64,000 bases of DNA from Paenibacillus sp. BIC5C1 (GTDB lineage Bacteria > Bacillota > Bacilli > Paenibacillales > Paenibacillaceae): contig NZ_CP135922.1 in assembly GCF_032399705.1 (NCBI RefSeq), positions 3,286,001-3,350,000 of the forward strand, in the 5' to 3' direction. Positions 53,636 through 62,181 of this stretch are shown here, in pieces; the stretch's first letter is position 1; every line of letters begins with the position of its first letter. The notes beneath the pieces are model-generated. The model made no database searches, was not told the DNA's origin, and was given only the letters and a program-made list of their open reading frames with translations. The position numbers were made by a program, and so were the translations under genes.

Positions 53636-55039
53636 ATGTCGTCCCATTCTCAAAGTATCTTCAGTCCGCGTTATTTTGCATTATCCATAGGAATTATATT
53701 GTCAGTGATGGCTGTTGGATTTGAAGGTTTGTCGGTAACGACGATTGCACCTTCCATTGCTGGAGACCTGAACGGTCTTAACCTGTTCGGCTGGATATTC
53801 AGTACATATCTGCTTGCACAGATTATCGGAACCTTGGTTGTTGGTCGGATTATTGATAGGAGGGGACCCGCAATACCCTTTACGCTAGCACTTCTTTTGT
53901 TTATTGTTGGGCTGGTCGCTGCCGCAACTGCAGGAGATATGTATACCATGATCGCCTCACGGGCCATGCAGGGTTTGGGGGCCGGGGCTATGATGACTTG
54001 CGTATACACGGCCATTTCCTTAAGTTATCCGGACGAATTACGTGCCAAAATACTGGGAGCATTCGGTACAGCCTATGTTCTTCCGTCCATGCTCGGTCCA
54101 TACATTGCAGGCCTTATTGCAGATCAGTGGTCATGGCGCTTTGTGTTCTGGGGGATTCTACCGATCCTGTTGGTTTCAGCACTTCTTAGCTTACCTGCGT
54201 TTACAAAGTTAAAATCACAGCCTGTACAAGGGGAGAATGGATCTGCCGCTACATGGATGGCGCTGCTATTAACGATAGGTACAGGGACTTTATTAGTGGG
54301 ACTTGGCAAGCTTCCGTCAATTATTGGATTTGTTATTGTCCTCATCGGGGGAGTACTGATGGTATACCCACTGCGCAAACTGCTGCCGGCGGGAACCCTT
54401 GTTTTGCGAAGAGGTATGCCCGCTATACTCGCTACGCGTGGACTGTTCTTCGCTGCTTATACCAGTACACAAAATTTCTTGGTATTGGCTTTAATTGAGG
54501 TGAAAGGCATTACACCTTCTCAGGCCGGATTAATTGTAGCAAGCGCTGCACTGAGCTGGTGTGTCATTGCTTATTTGCAAGGGCTTTGGGACTCGGCAGA
54601 TCAGGGTCGTGGACGTCATACACGAATTATTATTGGTGTACTCCTGCTTGCCATCGGAATCACCATCGTATTTTGGGTTCCTGTTGTGACCGTTACTGTA
54701 GCGGTTATAGGTCAGATCATAGCTGGAATAGGCATTGGATTAGCGCATCCGATTAGCGGTGTTGTGGCGTTTTCCCAAACAGGAGAGGGCGGCGTTGGCA
54801 AAACTTCGGCAAATCTGCAATTTGCAGATTCGTTTACACCAGGCGTAGTCATCGGGATCGGCGGTTCCATCCTGGTGGTGTGTCAAGCTGGCGGGATGTC
54901 ATTGCAATCAGGATTAATCGTAACGTTGGGTTTTCATCTGGTGTTGATCGTATTGAGCTTGATTGCCAGTACTCGGATTGCACCAGAAACAGGACAAATA
55001 AAAATGGGGCTGCGATCGTTGGGATTGAAAAACAAATAA
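53636..55039 (+). CDS. MFS drug-efflux-type transporter
   Basis: A 467-residue membrane protein with 12-14 predicted helices. The motif A-like loop is GRIIDRRGP and the drug-antiporter block GLGAGAMMTCVYTAISLSYP follows; the length and the N-terminal VTTIAPSIAGDL agree with the DHA2-type group. Proton-driven export of an organic compound is expected. TTGGAGGT lies before the ATG. An HxlR regulator follows within 33 bp, and a SufR-like regulator is divergent. Confidence 0.92.
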   Translation: MSSHSQSIFSPRYFALSIGIILSVMAVGFEGLSVTTIAPSIAGDLNGLNLFGWIFSTYLLAQIIGTLVVGRIIDRRGPAIPFTLALLLFIVGLVAAATAGDMYTMIASRAMQGLGAGAMMTCVYTAISLSYPDELRAKILGAFGTAYVLPSMLGPYIAGLIADQWSWRFVFWGILPILLVSALLSLPAFTKLKSQPVQGENGSAATWMALLLTIGTGTLLVGLGKLPSIIGFVIVLIGGVLMVYPLRKLLPAGTLVLRRGMPAILATRGLFFAAYTSTQNFLVLALIEVKGITPSQAGLIVASAALSWCVIAYLQGLWDSADQGRGRHTRIIIGVLLLAIGITIVFWVPVVTVTVAVIGQIIAGIGIGLAHPISGVVAFSQTGEGGVGKTSANLQFADSFTPGVVIGIGGSILVVCQAGGMSLQSGLIVTLGFHLVLIVLSLIASTRIAPETGQIKMGLRSLGLKNK

Positions 55040-55072
55040 ACGGGGGTAAGCCAAGGAAGGTGTGTTCATGCG

Positions 55073-55378
55073 ATGCTGACTTCGGATACCGAGAAACTTT
55101 TCACAGCCTATCGTATTATCGGAACGAAATGGACGATCCATATCCTATGTACTCTTTCGCAAGGTCCTAAAAAATTCAGCGAAATTTACGAACATGTGCC
55201 TTCCATCTCAGAAACGATCCTCTCCAAACGATTAAAAGATCTTCAGAATGATCAGTTGGTGAAGAGAAAAGTCCTAACACATCCCATACAAATCATGTAT
55301 GAACTTACACCCAAAGGGGCTGCTCTAGCTGCTTTCATACCCTGTTTGATGGAATGGTTTACTACAAACATGAATTAA
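55073..55378 (+). CDS. HxlR-family regulator
   Basis: A 101-residue winged-helix protein with the HxlR pattern (GTKWTIHILCTLSQGPKKFSEI, ISETILSKRLKDLQNDQLVKR, YELTPKG). Such proteins respond to electrophiles or phenolic compounds. It lies just downstream of the MFS gene and is probably co-transcribed. It lacks the usual N-terminal Cys; one Cys is in the first helix (ILCTLS) and one near the end (IPCLMEW). Confidence 0.9.
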   Translation: MLTSDTEKLFTAYRIIGTKWTIHILCTLSQGPKKFSEIYEHVPSISETILSKRLKDLQNDQLVKRKVLTHPIQIMYELTPKGAALAAFIPCLMEWFTTNMN

Positions 55379-55428
55379 CCCAAAGGAATATCCTGAGATT
55401 GCCATCATTTTATCCGGAGGTTTTCTGA

Positions 55429-55782
55429 ATGAACCATGTGTTAATCCTATCCGATACGCATCACATTGTTAAAAGTTTAAGTTTGTTGATTCAAACCGAG
55501 CCGTCTTTACATGTATTGGACGTTACTCGTAATGTGATCGGTAACATGGATCAACTTCCGGATAATTCTGTGATCATCATAGATATGAATGTGGACAATA
55601 TCGAGCTGCTTATAGAACAATTTCCCGAGAAATATCCAGTGATATTGTACAGCGGATCGCTGGAACTTATGGATATTCCTATTCATTTGCAATCAGCAGG
55701 TTGTCGTTATTTTAATGCATATACGAGTCCTGAAGAAATCATTAAGATTTTAATGGGCTGCTTTCAAAATATAATAAGCTAG
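55429..55782 (+). CDS. Orphan receiver-domain-like protein, degenerate
   Basis: A 117-residue protein with the alternating pattern of a response-regulator receiver (HVLILSDTHHIVKSLSLLI, SVIIIDMNVDNIELLIEQ, PVILYSG, YFNAYTSPEEIIKIL). The phospho-acceptor position is D52, but only one of the two N-terminal acids is present (D9), and the conserved Lys of the YLLK block is absent (FNAYTS). There is no output domain. It may bind a partner without phosphorylation. Its 30-bp distance to the Fe-S carrier gene suggests one transcript. Confidence 0.65.
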   Translation: MNHVLILSDTHHIVKSLSLLIQTEPSLHVLDVTRNVIGNMDQLPDNSVIIIDMNVDNIELLIEQFPEKYPVILYSGSLELMDIPIHLQSAGCRYFNAYTSPEEIIKILMGCFQNIIS

Positions 55783-55812
55783 CCAAAAAATACGCTCCAA
55801 GGAGGTATAACA

Positions 55813-56169
55813 ATGATTCAGGTCAGTGAAGCAGCAGCAGAAAAAATCGTTGAAATCCTGGCAAGTGCGGATACACAGAAATCTTTCCTTCGGGTAGGGG
55901 TGGATGAGGGAGGATGCAGTGGACTATCCTATACCCTAATCGTAGATGAACAGCAAGCAGAAGGGGATATCTTATTAGATAAAGGTGTGTTTCGTATTTT
56001 GGTTCACACCAATACGGTTCCATATATTGATGGACTGGAAATTGATTACGAAGAAAGTGGAATGTTAGGGGGATTCACCATGAATAACCCTAATGCAAAA
56101 GTTTCATGCGGATGCGGGGCCAGCTTCCGGATGGCGAATTATCGTGGTGAGGTCAGAAAATGTGATTAA
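55813..56169 (+). CDS. A-type Fe-S carrier, HesB/IscA family
   Basis: A 118-residue protein with the three conserved cysteines C35 (GGCSG), C99 and C101 (SCGCG) that hold a [2Fe-2S] or [4Fe-4S] cluster for delivery to apo-proteins. Strong AAGGAGGT site. No suf or isc genes are adjacent, so it is a lone carrier; the SufR-like regulator upstream may be linked. Confidence 0.93.
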   Translation: MIQVSEAAAEKIVEILASADTQKSFLRVGVDEGGCSGLSYTLIVDEQQAEGDILLDKGVFRILVHTNTVPYIDGLEIDYEESGMLGGFTMNNPNAKVSCGCGASFRMANYRGEVRKCD

Positions 56170-56282
56170 TTGTCAGGATCACGGAATAATATCAACCAAT
56201 ATCTCATATTAAACATACAATGAAGGAGCTTTCTATTCGGCGCTCGTGTAATCATGTCTTTTCAACTCAGGGAGAGAATGTC

Positions 56283-57173
56283 ATGGATATTTTTGAAAAT
56301 CAAATACCTTTGGAAAAATTAAAATGGAATGAACCATTAAAAGACCACACGTATATAAAACTTGGTGGTAAAGCAGACATACTTATCCATCCTACAACGA
56401 AAGAAGAAATTGTTAACACGGTTAACATTGCAAAAACACATCAAATACCTCTGACGGTTCTTGGAAAAGGATCAAATGTCATCATTAAAGATCAAGGTGT
56501 GCGTGGAATAACGCTCTCTCTGAGTCAATTCGATCAGATTAAAGTCTATGGTGACAAGATTGTCGCGCAGAGCGGTTCCAATATTATTGATGTGTCACGT
56601 ACTGCTTTGCATAACAGCTTAACAGGTCTGGAGTTTGCATGTGGAATACCCGGAAGTACAGGTGGCGCTTTATATATGAATGCGGGAGCTTACGGTGGTC
56701 AGATGGATGAGGTCGTTGAGCGAGCGCTAGTGGTTACTAAAAATGGAGAGTTGCTTAACATGGTCCGAGATGACATGCAGCTTGGCTATCGAAACAGCAT
56801 CTTCCGAACGGATCAATACATCATACTTGAAGTCGAGTTTAAGCTTAAACCAGGGAACAAGGATGTTATCTCCAGTACCATGCAGGATTTAACGTTTAAA
56901 CGGGAATCCAAACAACCGCTTGAATTTCCCTCTTGCGGAAGTGTATTCAAACGTCCAGAGGGACAGTATGTTGGAAAACTCATTCAAGAGTGTAAGTTAC
57001 AAGGCACTCGCATTGGGGGAGCGGAAATTTCCAAGAAGCATGCAGGTTTTATCATTAATGCAGATGACGCCACTGCTGAGGATTATTTGGAATTAATCAA
57101 ATTAATTAAAAAAACAGTACGTGATCAATTTAATATTGAATTGGAGACAGAAGTCATTATTTTGGGGGAGTAG
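56283..57173 (+). CDS. murB: UDP-N-acetylenolpyruvoylglucosamine reductase
   Basis: ATG at 56283 (MDIFENQIPL) behind GGGAGAG gives 296 residues, the normal length for the type II enzyme. FAD-binding blocks are LGKGSNVIIKD and GIPGSTGGALYMNAGAYGGQM, the proton donor Ser is in SCGSVFKRP, and the terminal Glu in ELETEVIILG. It makes UDP-MurNAc with NADPH. It stands apart from a mur cluster, so it may be a second copy. Confidence 0.95.
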   Translation: MDIFENQIPLEKLKWNEPLKDHTYIKLGGKADILIHPTTKEEIVNTVNIAKTHQIPLTVLGKGSNVIIKDQGVRGITLSLSQFDQIKVYGDKIVAQSGSNIIDVSRTALHNSLTGLEFACGIPGSTGGALYMNAGAYGGQMDEVVERALVVTKNGELLNMVRDDMQLGYRNSIFRTDQYIILEVEFKLKPGNKDVISSTMQDLTFKRESKQPLEFPSCGSVFKRPEGQYVGKLIQECKLQGTRIGGAEISKKHAGFIINADDATAEDYLELIKLIKKTVRDQFNIELETEVIILGE

Positions 57174-57314
57174 GCTGCTATAAACAGTGAGCTAAGTGTT
57201 GTCGTCTATATTCTGGTTCTCCTTAGTGCAGAATGCTTCATGTGATGAAGGAATGTGCGTTGGAAACCATGGCATAGTTTCATAATGAAGAAGAAATCAT
57301 TGGAGGTTAATGTT

Positions 57315-57863
57315 GTGAAATTAATCGGATTGTCCGGGTCACTGATTGGATCAAAGACACCAGTGGGTGTGGATGCTGTGCTCCAATTCGTGAAAAATAA
57401 TCATCCCGAAATTGAAGTGGAGCTCATAGACCTAAGAGATTATAAAGGGATCGAATTTTGTGATGGCCGCAAGTTGGAGGATTATAATGAAGACACCCAG
57501 TTGGTTGTTCAAAAATTGATTGATGCTGACTTTTACGTGATCGGCACACCCATTTATCAATCCTCTCTGACAGGTGTACTAAAGAATGTATTCGACCTAT
57601 TGCCTGTGCAGAGCATTTACAATAAAGTAATGGGTTTTATAGCAACTGGGGGCACCTATCAGCATTATTTGGTAGTGGAAAATCAATTAAAACCGATTGC
57701 CGGCTTTTTCCGCTCCTATGTTGCCCCAAGCTACGTATATCTGAATAGTGATCATTTTGATGCTGAGAATAACATTAAAGATACTGAAGCAATAAGTCGG
57801 CTGGAAAAATTGGCTGAGGAACTGGTCTTCATGCAGACTCAATTAAAAGCTTCATCCCGCTGA
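57315..57863 (+). CDS. NADPH-dependent FMN reductase
   Basis: GTG start at 57315 with TTGGAGGT 7 bases upstream. The 182-residue flavodoxin-like protein has the FMN phosphate loop LSGSLIGSKTP and the TPIYQSSLTGVLKNVFDLLP block of the NADPH-dependent FMN reductase family. It would supply reduced flavin or reduce quinone-like or azo substrates. Confidence 0.88.
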   Translation: MKLIGLSGSLIGSKTPVGVDAVLQFVKNNHPEIEVELIDLRDYKGIEFCDGRKLEDYNEDTQLVVQKLIDADFYVIGTPIYQSSLTGVLKNVFDLLPVQSIYNKVMGFIATGGTYQHYLVVENQLKPIAGFFRSYVAPSYVYLNSDHFDAENNIKDTEAISRLEKLAEELVFMQTQLKASSR

Positions 57864-57900
57864 AATAAGCAAGAATTAAAATTTATGTTTCAATAAAGAA

Positions 57901-57946
57901 CAAAGGTAGCCGGTCAGTGTGATCGGCTGCCTTTGTTTGTTTTTCA
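57901..57946 (+). terminator. Intrinsic terminator after the FMN reductase
   Basis: 12-bp stem CAAAGGTAGCCG / CGGCTGCCTTTG with one wobble, 11-base loop, then TTTGTTTTT. Confidence 0.87.
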
Positions 57947-58070
57947 ACTTCATAAGTTAGCAGAATTCATATCAAAGAGGTGGGTAGTCAAAAATTATTT
58001 TTTCTCATGCGTGGCTTTTTTGCTTCCTCCGGTGTCTAATTAAATGTAAATCAAGAGGAGGTTCCCCACC

Positions 58071-59294
58071 ATGTCAGGAGCTCATGACACGAAACCTGTT
58101 TATCCGGATGAACAGGACAGCATCACCATCTTTGAGAACACGTATGAGCAATATCGTCAACGAATCAGCAAATACTTCTCACTGAAATTGAATCCAGTGG
58201 TTGCAGATGATTTGACCCAACAGGTATTTTTGAAAGCAGTCGAAAATATTCACAATTTTAAAGGGAGCTCAAATTTATTCACCTGGATCTTTAAGATTGC
58301 TCAGAACACGGTGAAGAACGAATATCGCAGGTTATCGAGACAAAAAGAATCTCCTTATGATTTTACAGATTATGAATCGCAATCGATCTCTCTTGAATTT
58401 ACGAAACATGTTGATATTCGAATTGATATTGGCTCTGCGTTACAAAAGCTGGATGAGATTGATCAGGAAATTATTGCATTACGCTTTTTCGTTGACTGCA
58501 CCTTGCCCGAAATATCCAAGATAATTGGACGACGGGAAAGCGCAGTAAAGAACAGACTGTACCGGGCTTTGGAGAAATTAAGAAAAGAACTGAAAGAGTG
58601 GGGGGATATTGCCATCATGTCTATTCAAGACCTGATTTCCATTGTAAATAAAGGTGATAACCAAGATACGAATGATCATACGAAGAAAGTGCATCAGGAT
58701 TTGTTCGATGAGCTCAACAATAGTGTTGAACAAGTGTCGACCAAATATAAACATCATCCATCACAAAAGGTAGTTATTGAAATATATCCTGATTTGCCAA
58801 CGTTCCATCAAGCAGTCGGAGAAACAGATGCCCCGAATTGGTTTATGGGGACATATGAAGGGCGTACTCTGAAAATTGTCTCTCCATTGGAACCGGGACC
58901 GGAGCATACGTATCAATCCATTCTGAAAGGTACAGTCCACTTGTTCGCCATGTGGCTAATCAGCGATATTAATCCTGCAGCTCCCAAATGGATCAGACAG
59001 GGCATTGGTGGATATGAGGCGAAACAGATGTCCCGAGATTTCATTAAAGGTTCGACGGAAGATAGCATTCGCAACCAGACCATTCCTTCTTTTGATGAAT
59101 TAAATAACGATACGTGGGATTTTGAAACGATGAAAGGTTTTCAGTTCTCTTATATGATGGTGGAATTTGTGGTTGAGCGATACGGAGTAGATGCATTGAA
59201 CAAACTGATCCGCAGTCCTCAAGATTTCGAAGGGATCTTTCAATGTAGTGAGACTGAACTGTATGAGCAATGGGTGAAGTATATCAATGCATAA
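58071..59294 (+). CDS. ECF sigma factor fused to a degenerate gluzincin-like domain
   Basis: A 407-residue single frame with GAGGAGG before the ATG. Residues 20-95 are sigma region 2 (VADDLTQQVFLKAVENI, NLFTWIFKIAQNTVKNEYRR) and 120-175 region 4 (LDEIDQEIIALRFFVDCTLPEI, ESAVKNRLYRALEKLRKEL). A linker of about 30 residues leads to 210-407, which by order of elements looks like a peptidase-MA domain: IYPDLPTFHQAVGETDAPNW, then KGTVH at 286-290 where HExxH is expected, then PKWIRQGIGGYEAKQ where PxWLxEGxAxY is expected. Two zinc ligands and the catalytic Glu are lost. It is probably a built-in sensor or inhibitor; no anti-sigma gene is adjacent. Confidence 0.85.
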   Translation: MSGAHDTKPVYPDEQDSITIFENTYEQYRQRISKYFSLKLNPVVADDLTQQVFLKAVENIHNFKGSSNLFTWIFKIAQNTVKNEYRRLSRQKESPYDFTDYESQSISLEFTKHVDIRIDIGSALQKLDEIDQEIIALRFFVDCTLPEISKIIGRRESAVKNRLYRALEKLRKELKEWGDIAIMSIQDLISIVNKGDNQDTNDHTKKVHQDLFDELNNSVEQVSTKYKHHPSQKVVIEIYPDLPTFHQAVGETDAPNWFMGTYEGRTLKIVSPLEPGPEHTYQSILKGTVHLFAMWLISDINPAAPKWIRQGIGGYEAKQMSRDFIKGSTEDSIRNQTIPSFDELNNDTWDFETMKGFQFSYMMVEFVVERYGVDALNKLIRSPQDFEGIFQCSETELYEQWVKYINA

Positions 59295-59328
59295 TAGAAA
59301 TACAACCAACCTTATACTTTGACTGTAG

Positions 59329-59355
59329 GCCCGGTGATGAACCGGGCTTTTTTTG
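59329..59355 (+). terminator. Intrinsic terminator after the fused sigma gene
   Basis: GCCCGGT / ACCGGGC stem with a 5-base loop and a run of eight T. Confidence 0.87.
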
Positions 59356-59404
59356 TATTAGTAAAGGTTTGGGACATTCATTGAGTAGAGGAATTCGTTC
59401 ATAT

Positions 59405-59435
59405 TTGACTTAGAGTACACTCTAAGCTGTAAACT
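59405..59435 (+). promoter_or_regulatory. MerR-type promoter with 19-bp spacer
   Basis: TTGACT (59405) and TAAACT (59430) are 19 bp apart, and the spacer holds the inverted repeat CTTAGAGT-AC-ACTCTAAG (59409-59426). An overlong spacer with a central dyad is the signature of MerR-activated promoters. No merR gene lies nearby. Confidence 0.8.
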
Positions 59436-59468
59436 TGAAGAAAACACATCTGAAAGGAGCTTATTTTA

Positions 59469-60449
59469 ATGACCCAGAATAACAATTCAAAAACCTTACA
59501 ACATAAAATCGGTTCCGGATTCAACCATCGCACAACAGCTGCGGAAGTATTGAGTAACACGGATCTATCCGGAAAACTTGCCATCGTCACGGGTGGATAT
59601 TCCGGATTGGGACTGGAGACTACGCGCGCACTCGTTCGTGCTGGTGCCAAGGTTGTTGTGACCGCACGTCGGCCAGATACCGCCAAAGAGGCTCTTGCAG
59701 GACTAGATGGTGTAGAGATTGATGAACTGGACCTCGCAGATCTCCCTAGTGTCCGTGCTTTTGCCGATCGTTTTCTGGCAAGCAACCGGAATATCGACAT
59801 GTTGATCCTGAATGCGGGCATTATGGCTTGTCCAGAGACTCGCGTAGGCCCGGGTTGGGAAGCTCAATTTGCTACGAACCACCTTGGACATTTCACACTG
59901 ACTAACTTATTATGGCCGGCACTCGTCAGCCATGGAGGAGCACGAGTTGTATCCGTTGCATCAACTGGGCATCATTTTTCACCAATTCGCTGGGACGATA
60001 TGCAGTTTGAGAACGGCTATGAAAAGTTTCCTGCATATGGACAGTCCAAAACAGCAACCATTCTGTTTAGCGTCGAACTGGATAGACGTGGTGCGGATCA
60101 GGGAGTGCGTGCATTCTCTGTACATCCAGGTGGAATCATGACGCCGTTGCAACGACATATGCCGAAAGAGGAAATGATGGCATTGGGCTGGATTGATGAG
60201 TCTGGTCAAGTCGCTAATCCAAACTTTAAAACGCCTGAGCAAGGGGCAGCAACGCAAGTATGGGCAGCGACCTCTCCGCAACTTGATGGAAAAGGTGGCG
60301 TGTATTGCGAGGATTGTGACATCAGTGAGCCAGCTCCTGCGGACGGAGCCTTCTTTGGAGTCAAGGACTATGCCATCGACCCAGAGCAAGCCCGTCGTCT
60401 ATGGGAAGTTTCAGCCCAGTTGACTCAAACGGATCTACCAATCTCTTAA
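59469..60449 (+). CDS. SDR-family oxidoreductase (retinol-dehydrogenase-like)
   Basis: A 326-residue enzyme with cofactor motif TGGYSGLGLE, LNAGIM, catalytic Ser in VASTGHH, and YGQSK, plus HPGGIMTPL. It belongs to the extended SDR group with a 25-residue N-terminal lead (WW-domain-oxidoreductase/RDH-like). Expression should depend on a MerR protein acting at the promoter just upstream, which suggests a role in detoxifying aldehydes or ketones. GAAAGGAG precedes the ATG. Confidence 0.9.
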   Translation: MTQNNNSKTLQHKIGSGFNHRTTAAEVLSNTDLSGKLAIVTGGYSGLGLETTRALVRAGAKVVVTARRPDTAKEALAGLDGVEIDELDLADLPSVRAFADRFLASNRNIDMLILNAGIMACPETRVGPGWEAQFATNHLGHFTLTNLLWPALVSHGGARVVSVASTGHHFSPIRWDDMQFENGYEKFPAYGQSKTATILFSVELDRRGADQGVRAFSVHPGGIMTPLQRHMPKEEMMALGWIDESGQVANPNFKTPEQGAATQVWAATSPQLDGKGGVYCEDCDISEPAPADGAFFGVKDYAIDPEQARRLWEVSAQLTQTDLPIS

Positions 60450-60473
60450 GATCTGTTTTCTGTTCACGAGGAA

Positions 60474-60497
60474 AGTCGCCTGAAATGGCGGCTTTTT
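60474..60497 (+). terminator. Intrinsic terminator after the SDR gene
   Basis: AGTCGCC / GGCGGCT stem, 6-base loop, five T; member of the recurrent family. Confidence 0.85.
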
Positions 60498-60507
60498 CGT
60501 ATTATCA

Positions 60508-60540
60508 GGTTAGCCAGTAATTACTGGTTGGCCTTTTTTT
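60508..60540 (+). terminator. Second terminator before the IS110 element
   Basis: Core CCAGT-AATT-ACTGG, extended by wobble pairs to GGTTAG / TTGGCC, followed by seven T. Confidence 0.7.
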
Positions 60541-60566
60541 GTGGTCGTTTTACGATGGGGGGAGCC

Positions 60567-60700
60567 GGGAGAACGTGGCGGCTTTAGGGGCTAGGACCTC
60601 GTAACAAAAACAGTTCTCCCACGACCTCCAAAAGACCATGTTTGGGCTGGTAGGGGCAGTTGACCCCGTATAACAAGCGAAGCTATGGGTTTGGAACCAT
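60567..60700 (+). ncRNA. Bridge RNA candidate of the IS110 element
   Basis: Three hairpins in order: GGGAGAAC (60567-60574) with GTTCTCCC (60613-60620) enclosing a large loop; GGGG-CAGTTGA-CCCC (60653-60667); and ATGG..CCAT (60685-60700). Non-coding RNA upstream of the transposase is known for IS110-group elements, where two loops pair with target and donor DNA. The fold here was drawn by hand. Confidence 0.45.
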
Positions 60701-60742
60701 CGTGGAAAAGGACCGGCGAAACAAAAGATAAGGAGTGAGGAC

Positions 60743-61921
60743 ATGGAACCTGTTGTCGGTGTGGATGTTGCCAAAGGTTCGAGTGTAGTTCAAGCGTTTA
60801 GGAAGAGAAATGAACCGTATGGCAAAGCAGTAGAGATTATACATGAAAAGAATGGATTCGAACGTTTCTCGGTCATGCTAGACACGCTTCAGGCCGAAAC
60901 GGGCTTGGCGCCCGTGGTGGTTCTGGAAGCGACAGGGCATTACCATCGCGCATTGGTTTCGTACTTGGAACGAAGTGGCTACACCTACTATATGGTGAAT
61001 CCGTTGCAGTCCAAACGAGCCAAGGGAGCCCAGCTACGCAAAGTCAAAACGGATGCACTGGATGCTTGGCATCTGGCAGAGATGTACTACCGTGGCGACG
61101 TGAAGCCGCACCGGACCTGGGATGAGACGTATACGGAGTTGCAACATTTGACACGGCAGCATGAATTCGTTACAGGAATCTTTGTGCAGGCAAAACTGAA
61201 CAGTAGAGCCCTATTGGAGCAAGTGTTTCCGAGGTACGAAGGGTTATTTTCGAATGTGTTTTCGGTAACGTCATTGACGATACTAGCCCGTTGTTTAGAG
61301 GAAGGTACAGCGGATTGGATTGAAATTATTCAAGGAGGCACACGAAAATCTCGTTCCCAGCAGTGGGCGATTGAAAAAGTCGGAAAACTGGAGGAAATGC
61401 TGTGTGACTGGAAAAAAACTCGGCGTAGTCCGTCTCAAAGCCAGGCTCTTCTCGGGATGGTCACGTTATTGCTGACAATAATCGGGCAACTGGAGGGGCT
61501 CGAAAAGCAAATGGAGGAAATAGCGGCAAGCCTACCCGAAGTTGAACTTGTGAAAAGCATCCCGGGAATTGGAATGAAATTGGCGGCAGCTATTGTAGCT
61601 GAACTAGGTGATGTAAAACAGTTTAGTGATGCGAAGCAACTTGTGGCGTTTGCAGGCCTTGACCCAGGGATTTTCAGTTCAGGAAAGTTCACAGCGACCA
61701 GTACACGAATCACGAAACGAGGCTCTAAAAGGCTCAGACGATCGCTGTATTTAGCGGTGCAATGCGGAATGCGGAAGAATGCAAATGCAAGAATCCATTC
61801 GTACTACGAGAAAAAAAGAAACGAGGGCAAGCCCTACAAGGTGGTTGTGATCGCTTGCGCGAACAAGCTGTTGCATCACATTTTCGCCATCTTGCAGAAG
61901 GGGCAGCCCTACCAAGCGTAA
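60743..61921 (+). CDS. IS110-family transposase (DEDD recombinase)
   Basis: A complete 392-residue protein. N-terminal RuvC-like DEDD domain: D8 in VVGVDVAKGSS, E in VVVLEATGHYH, and D in RKVKTDALDAWHLAE. The C-terminal transposase_20 domain has IPGIGMKLAAAIVAELGDVKQF and the AFAGLDPGIFSSGKF block with the active-site serine region, ending in RRSLYLAVQCGMR. GGAGTGAGG precedes the ATG. The frame is intact, so the element may be active. Confidence 0.95.
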   Translation: MEPVVGVDVAKGSSVVQAFRKRNEPYGKAVEIIHEKNGFERFSVMLDTLQAETGLAPVVVLEATGHYHRALVSYLERSGYTYYMVNPLQSKRAKGAQLRKVKTDALDAWHLAEMYYRGDVKPHRTWDETYTELQHLTRQHEFVTGIFVQAKLNSRALLEQVFPRYEGLFSNVFSVTSLTILARCLEEGTADWIEIIQGGTRKSRSQQWAIEKVGKLEEMLCDWKKTRRSPSQSQALLGMVTLLLTIIGQLEGLEKQMEEIAASLPEVELVKSIPGIGMKLAAAIVAELGDVKQFSDAKQLVAFAGLDPGIFSSGKFTATSTRITKRGSKRLRRSLYLAVQCGMRKNANARIHSYYEKKRNEGKPYKVVVIACANKLLHHIFAILQKGQPYQA

Positions 61922-61937
61922 TCCATATTTAACCAAA

Positions 61938-61959
61938 ACCTCCATGGCCGTGGAGGTTA
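61938..61959. terminator. Hairpin behind the transposase
   Basis: AACCTCCA / TGGAGGTT with a 6-base loop (TGGCCG), 16 bases after the stop. There is no long T run; it may be a terminator or part of the right end of the element. Confidence 0.5.
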
Positions 61960-62181
61960 TTCGTGTTGGTCGAAAAAAGTATAACACGAAAAGAGAACTC
62001 ATCCAACCTGAAATGCTTGACAAACATTAGCTGGTTTTTGTGTTGGAAATGCCCTTCGTGAACAGCCTCCTGTGTAAAAGATGTTTTATAATCGTTTGTT
62101 ATATACGCCTCCAATGGTCTGTTCTGTATAATTCGTTGTACATCTGGATTCGCTTTCGGATGATGAATGAGGAGGACAATG

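Larger units (their letters stand above)
60541..61990 (+). mobile_element. IS110-family insertion sequence (ends approximate)
   Basis: Defined by the IS110 transposase, a 200-bp non-coding stretch before it and a short right end. The family has no terminal inverted repeats and makes no target duplication, so the borders cannot be fixed by eye. The left end must lie after the terminator at 60508-60540, or include it. Confidence 0.65.
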
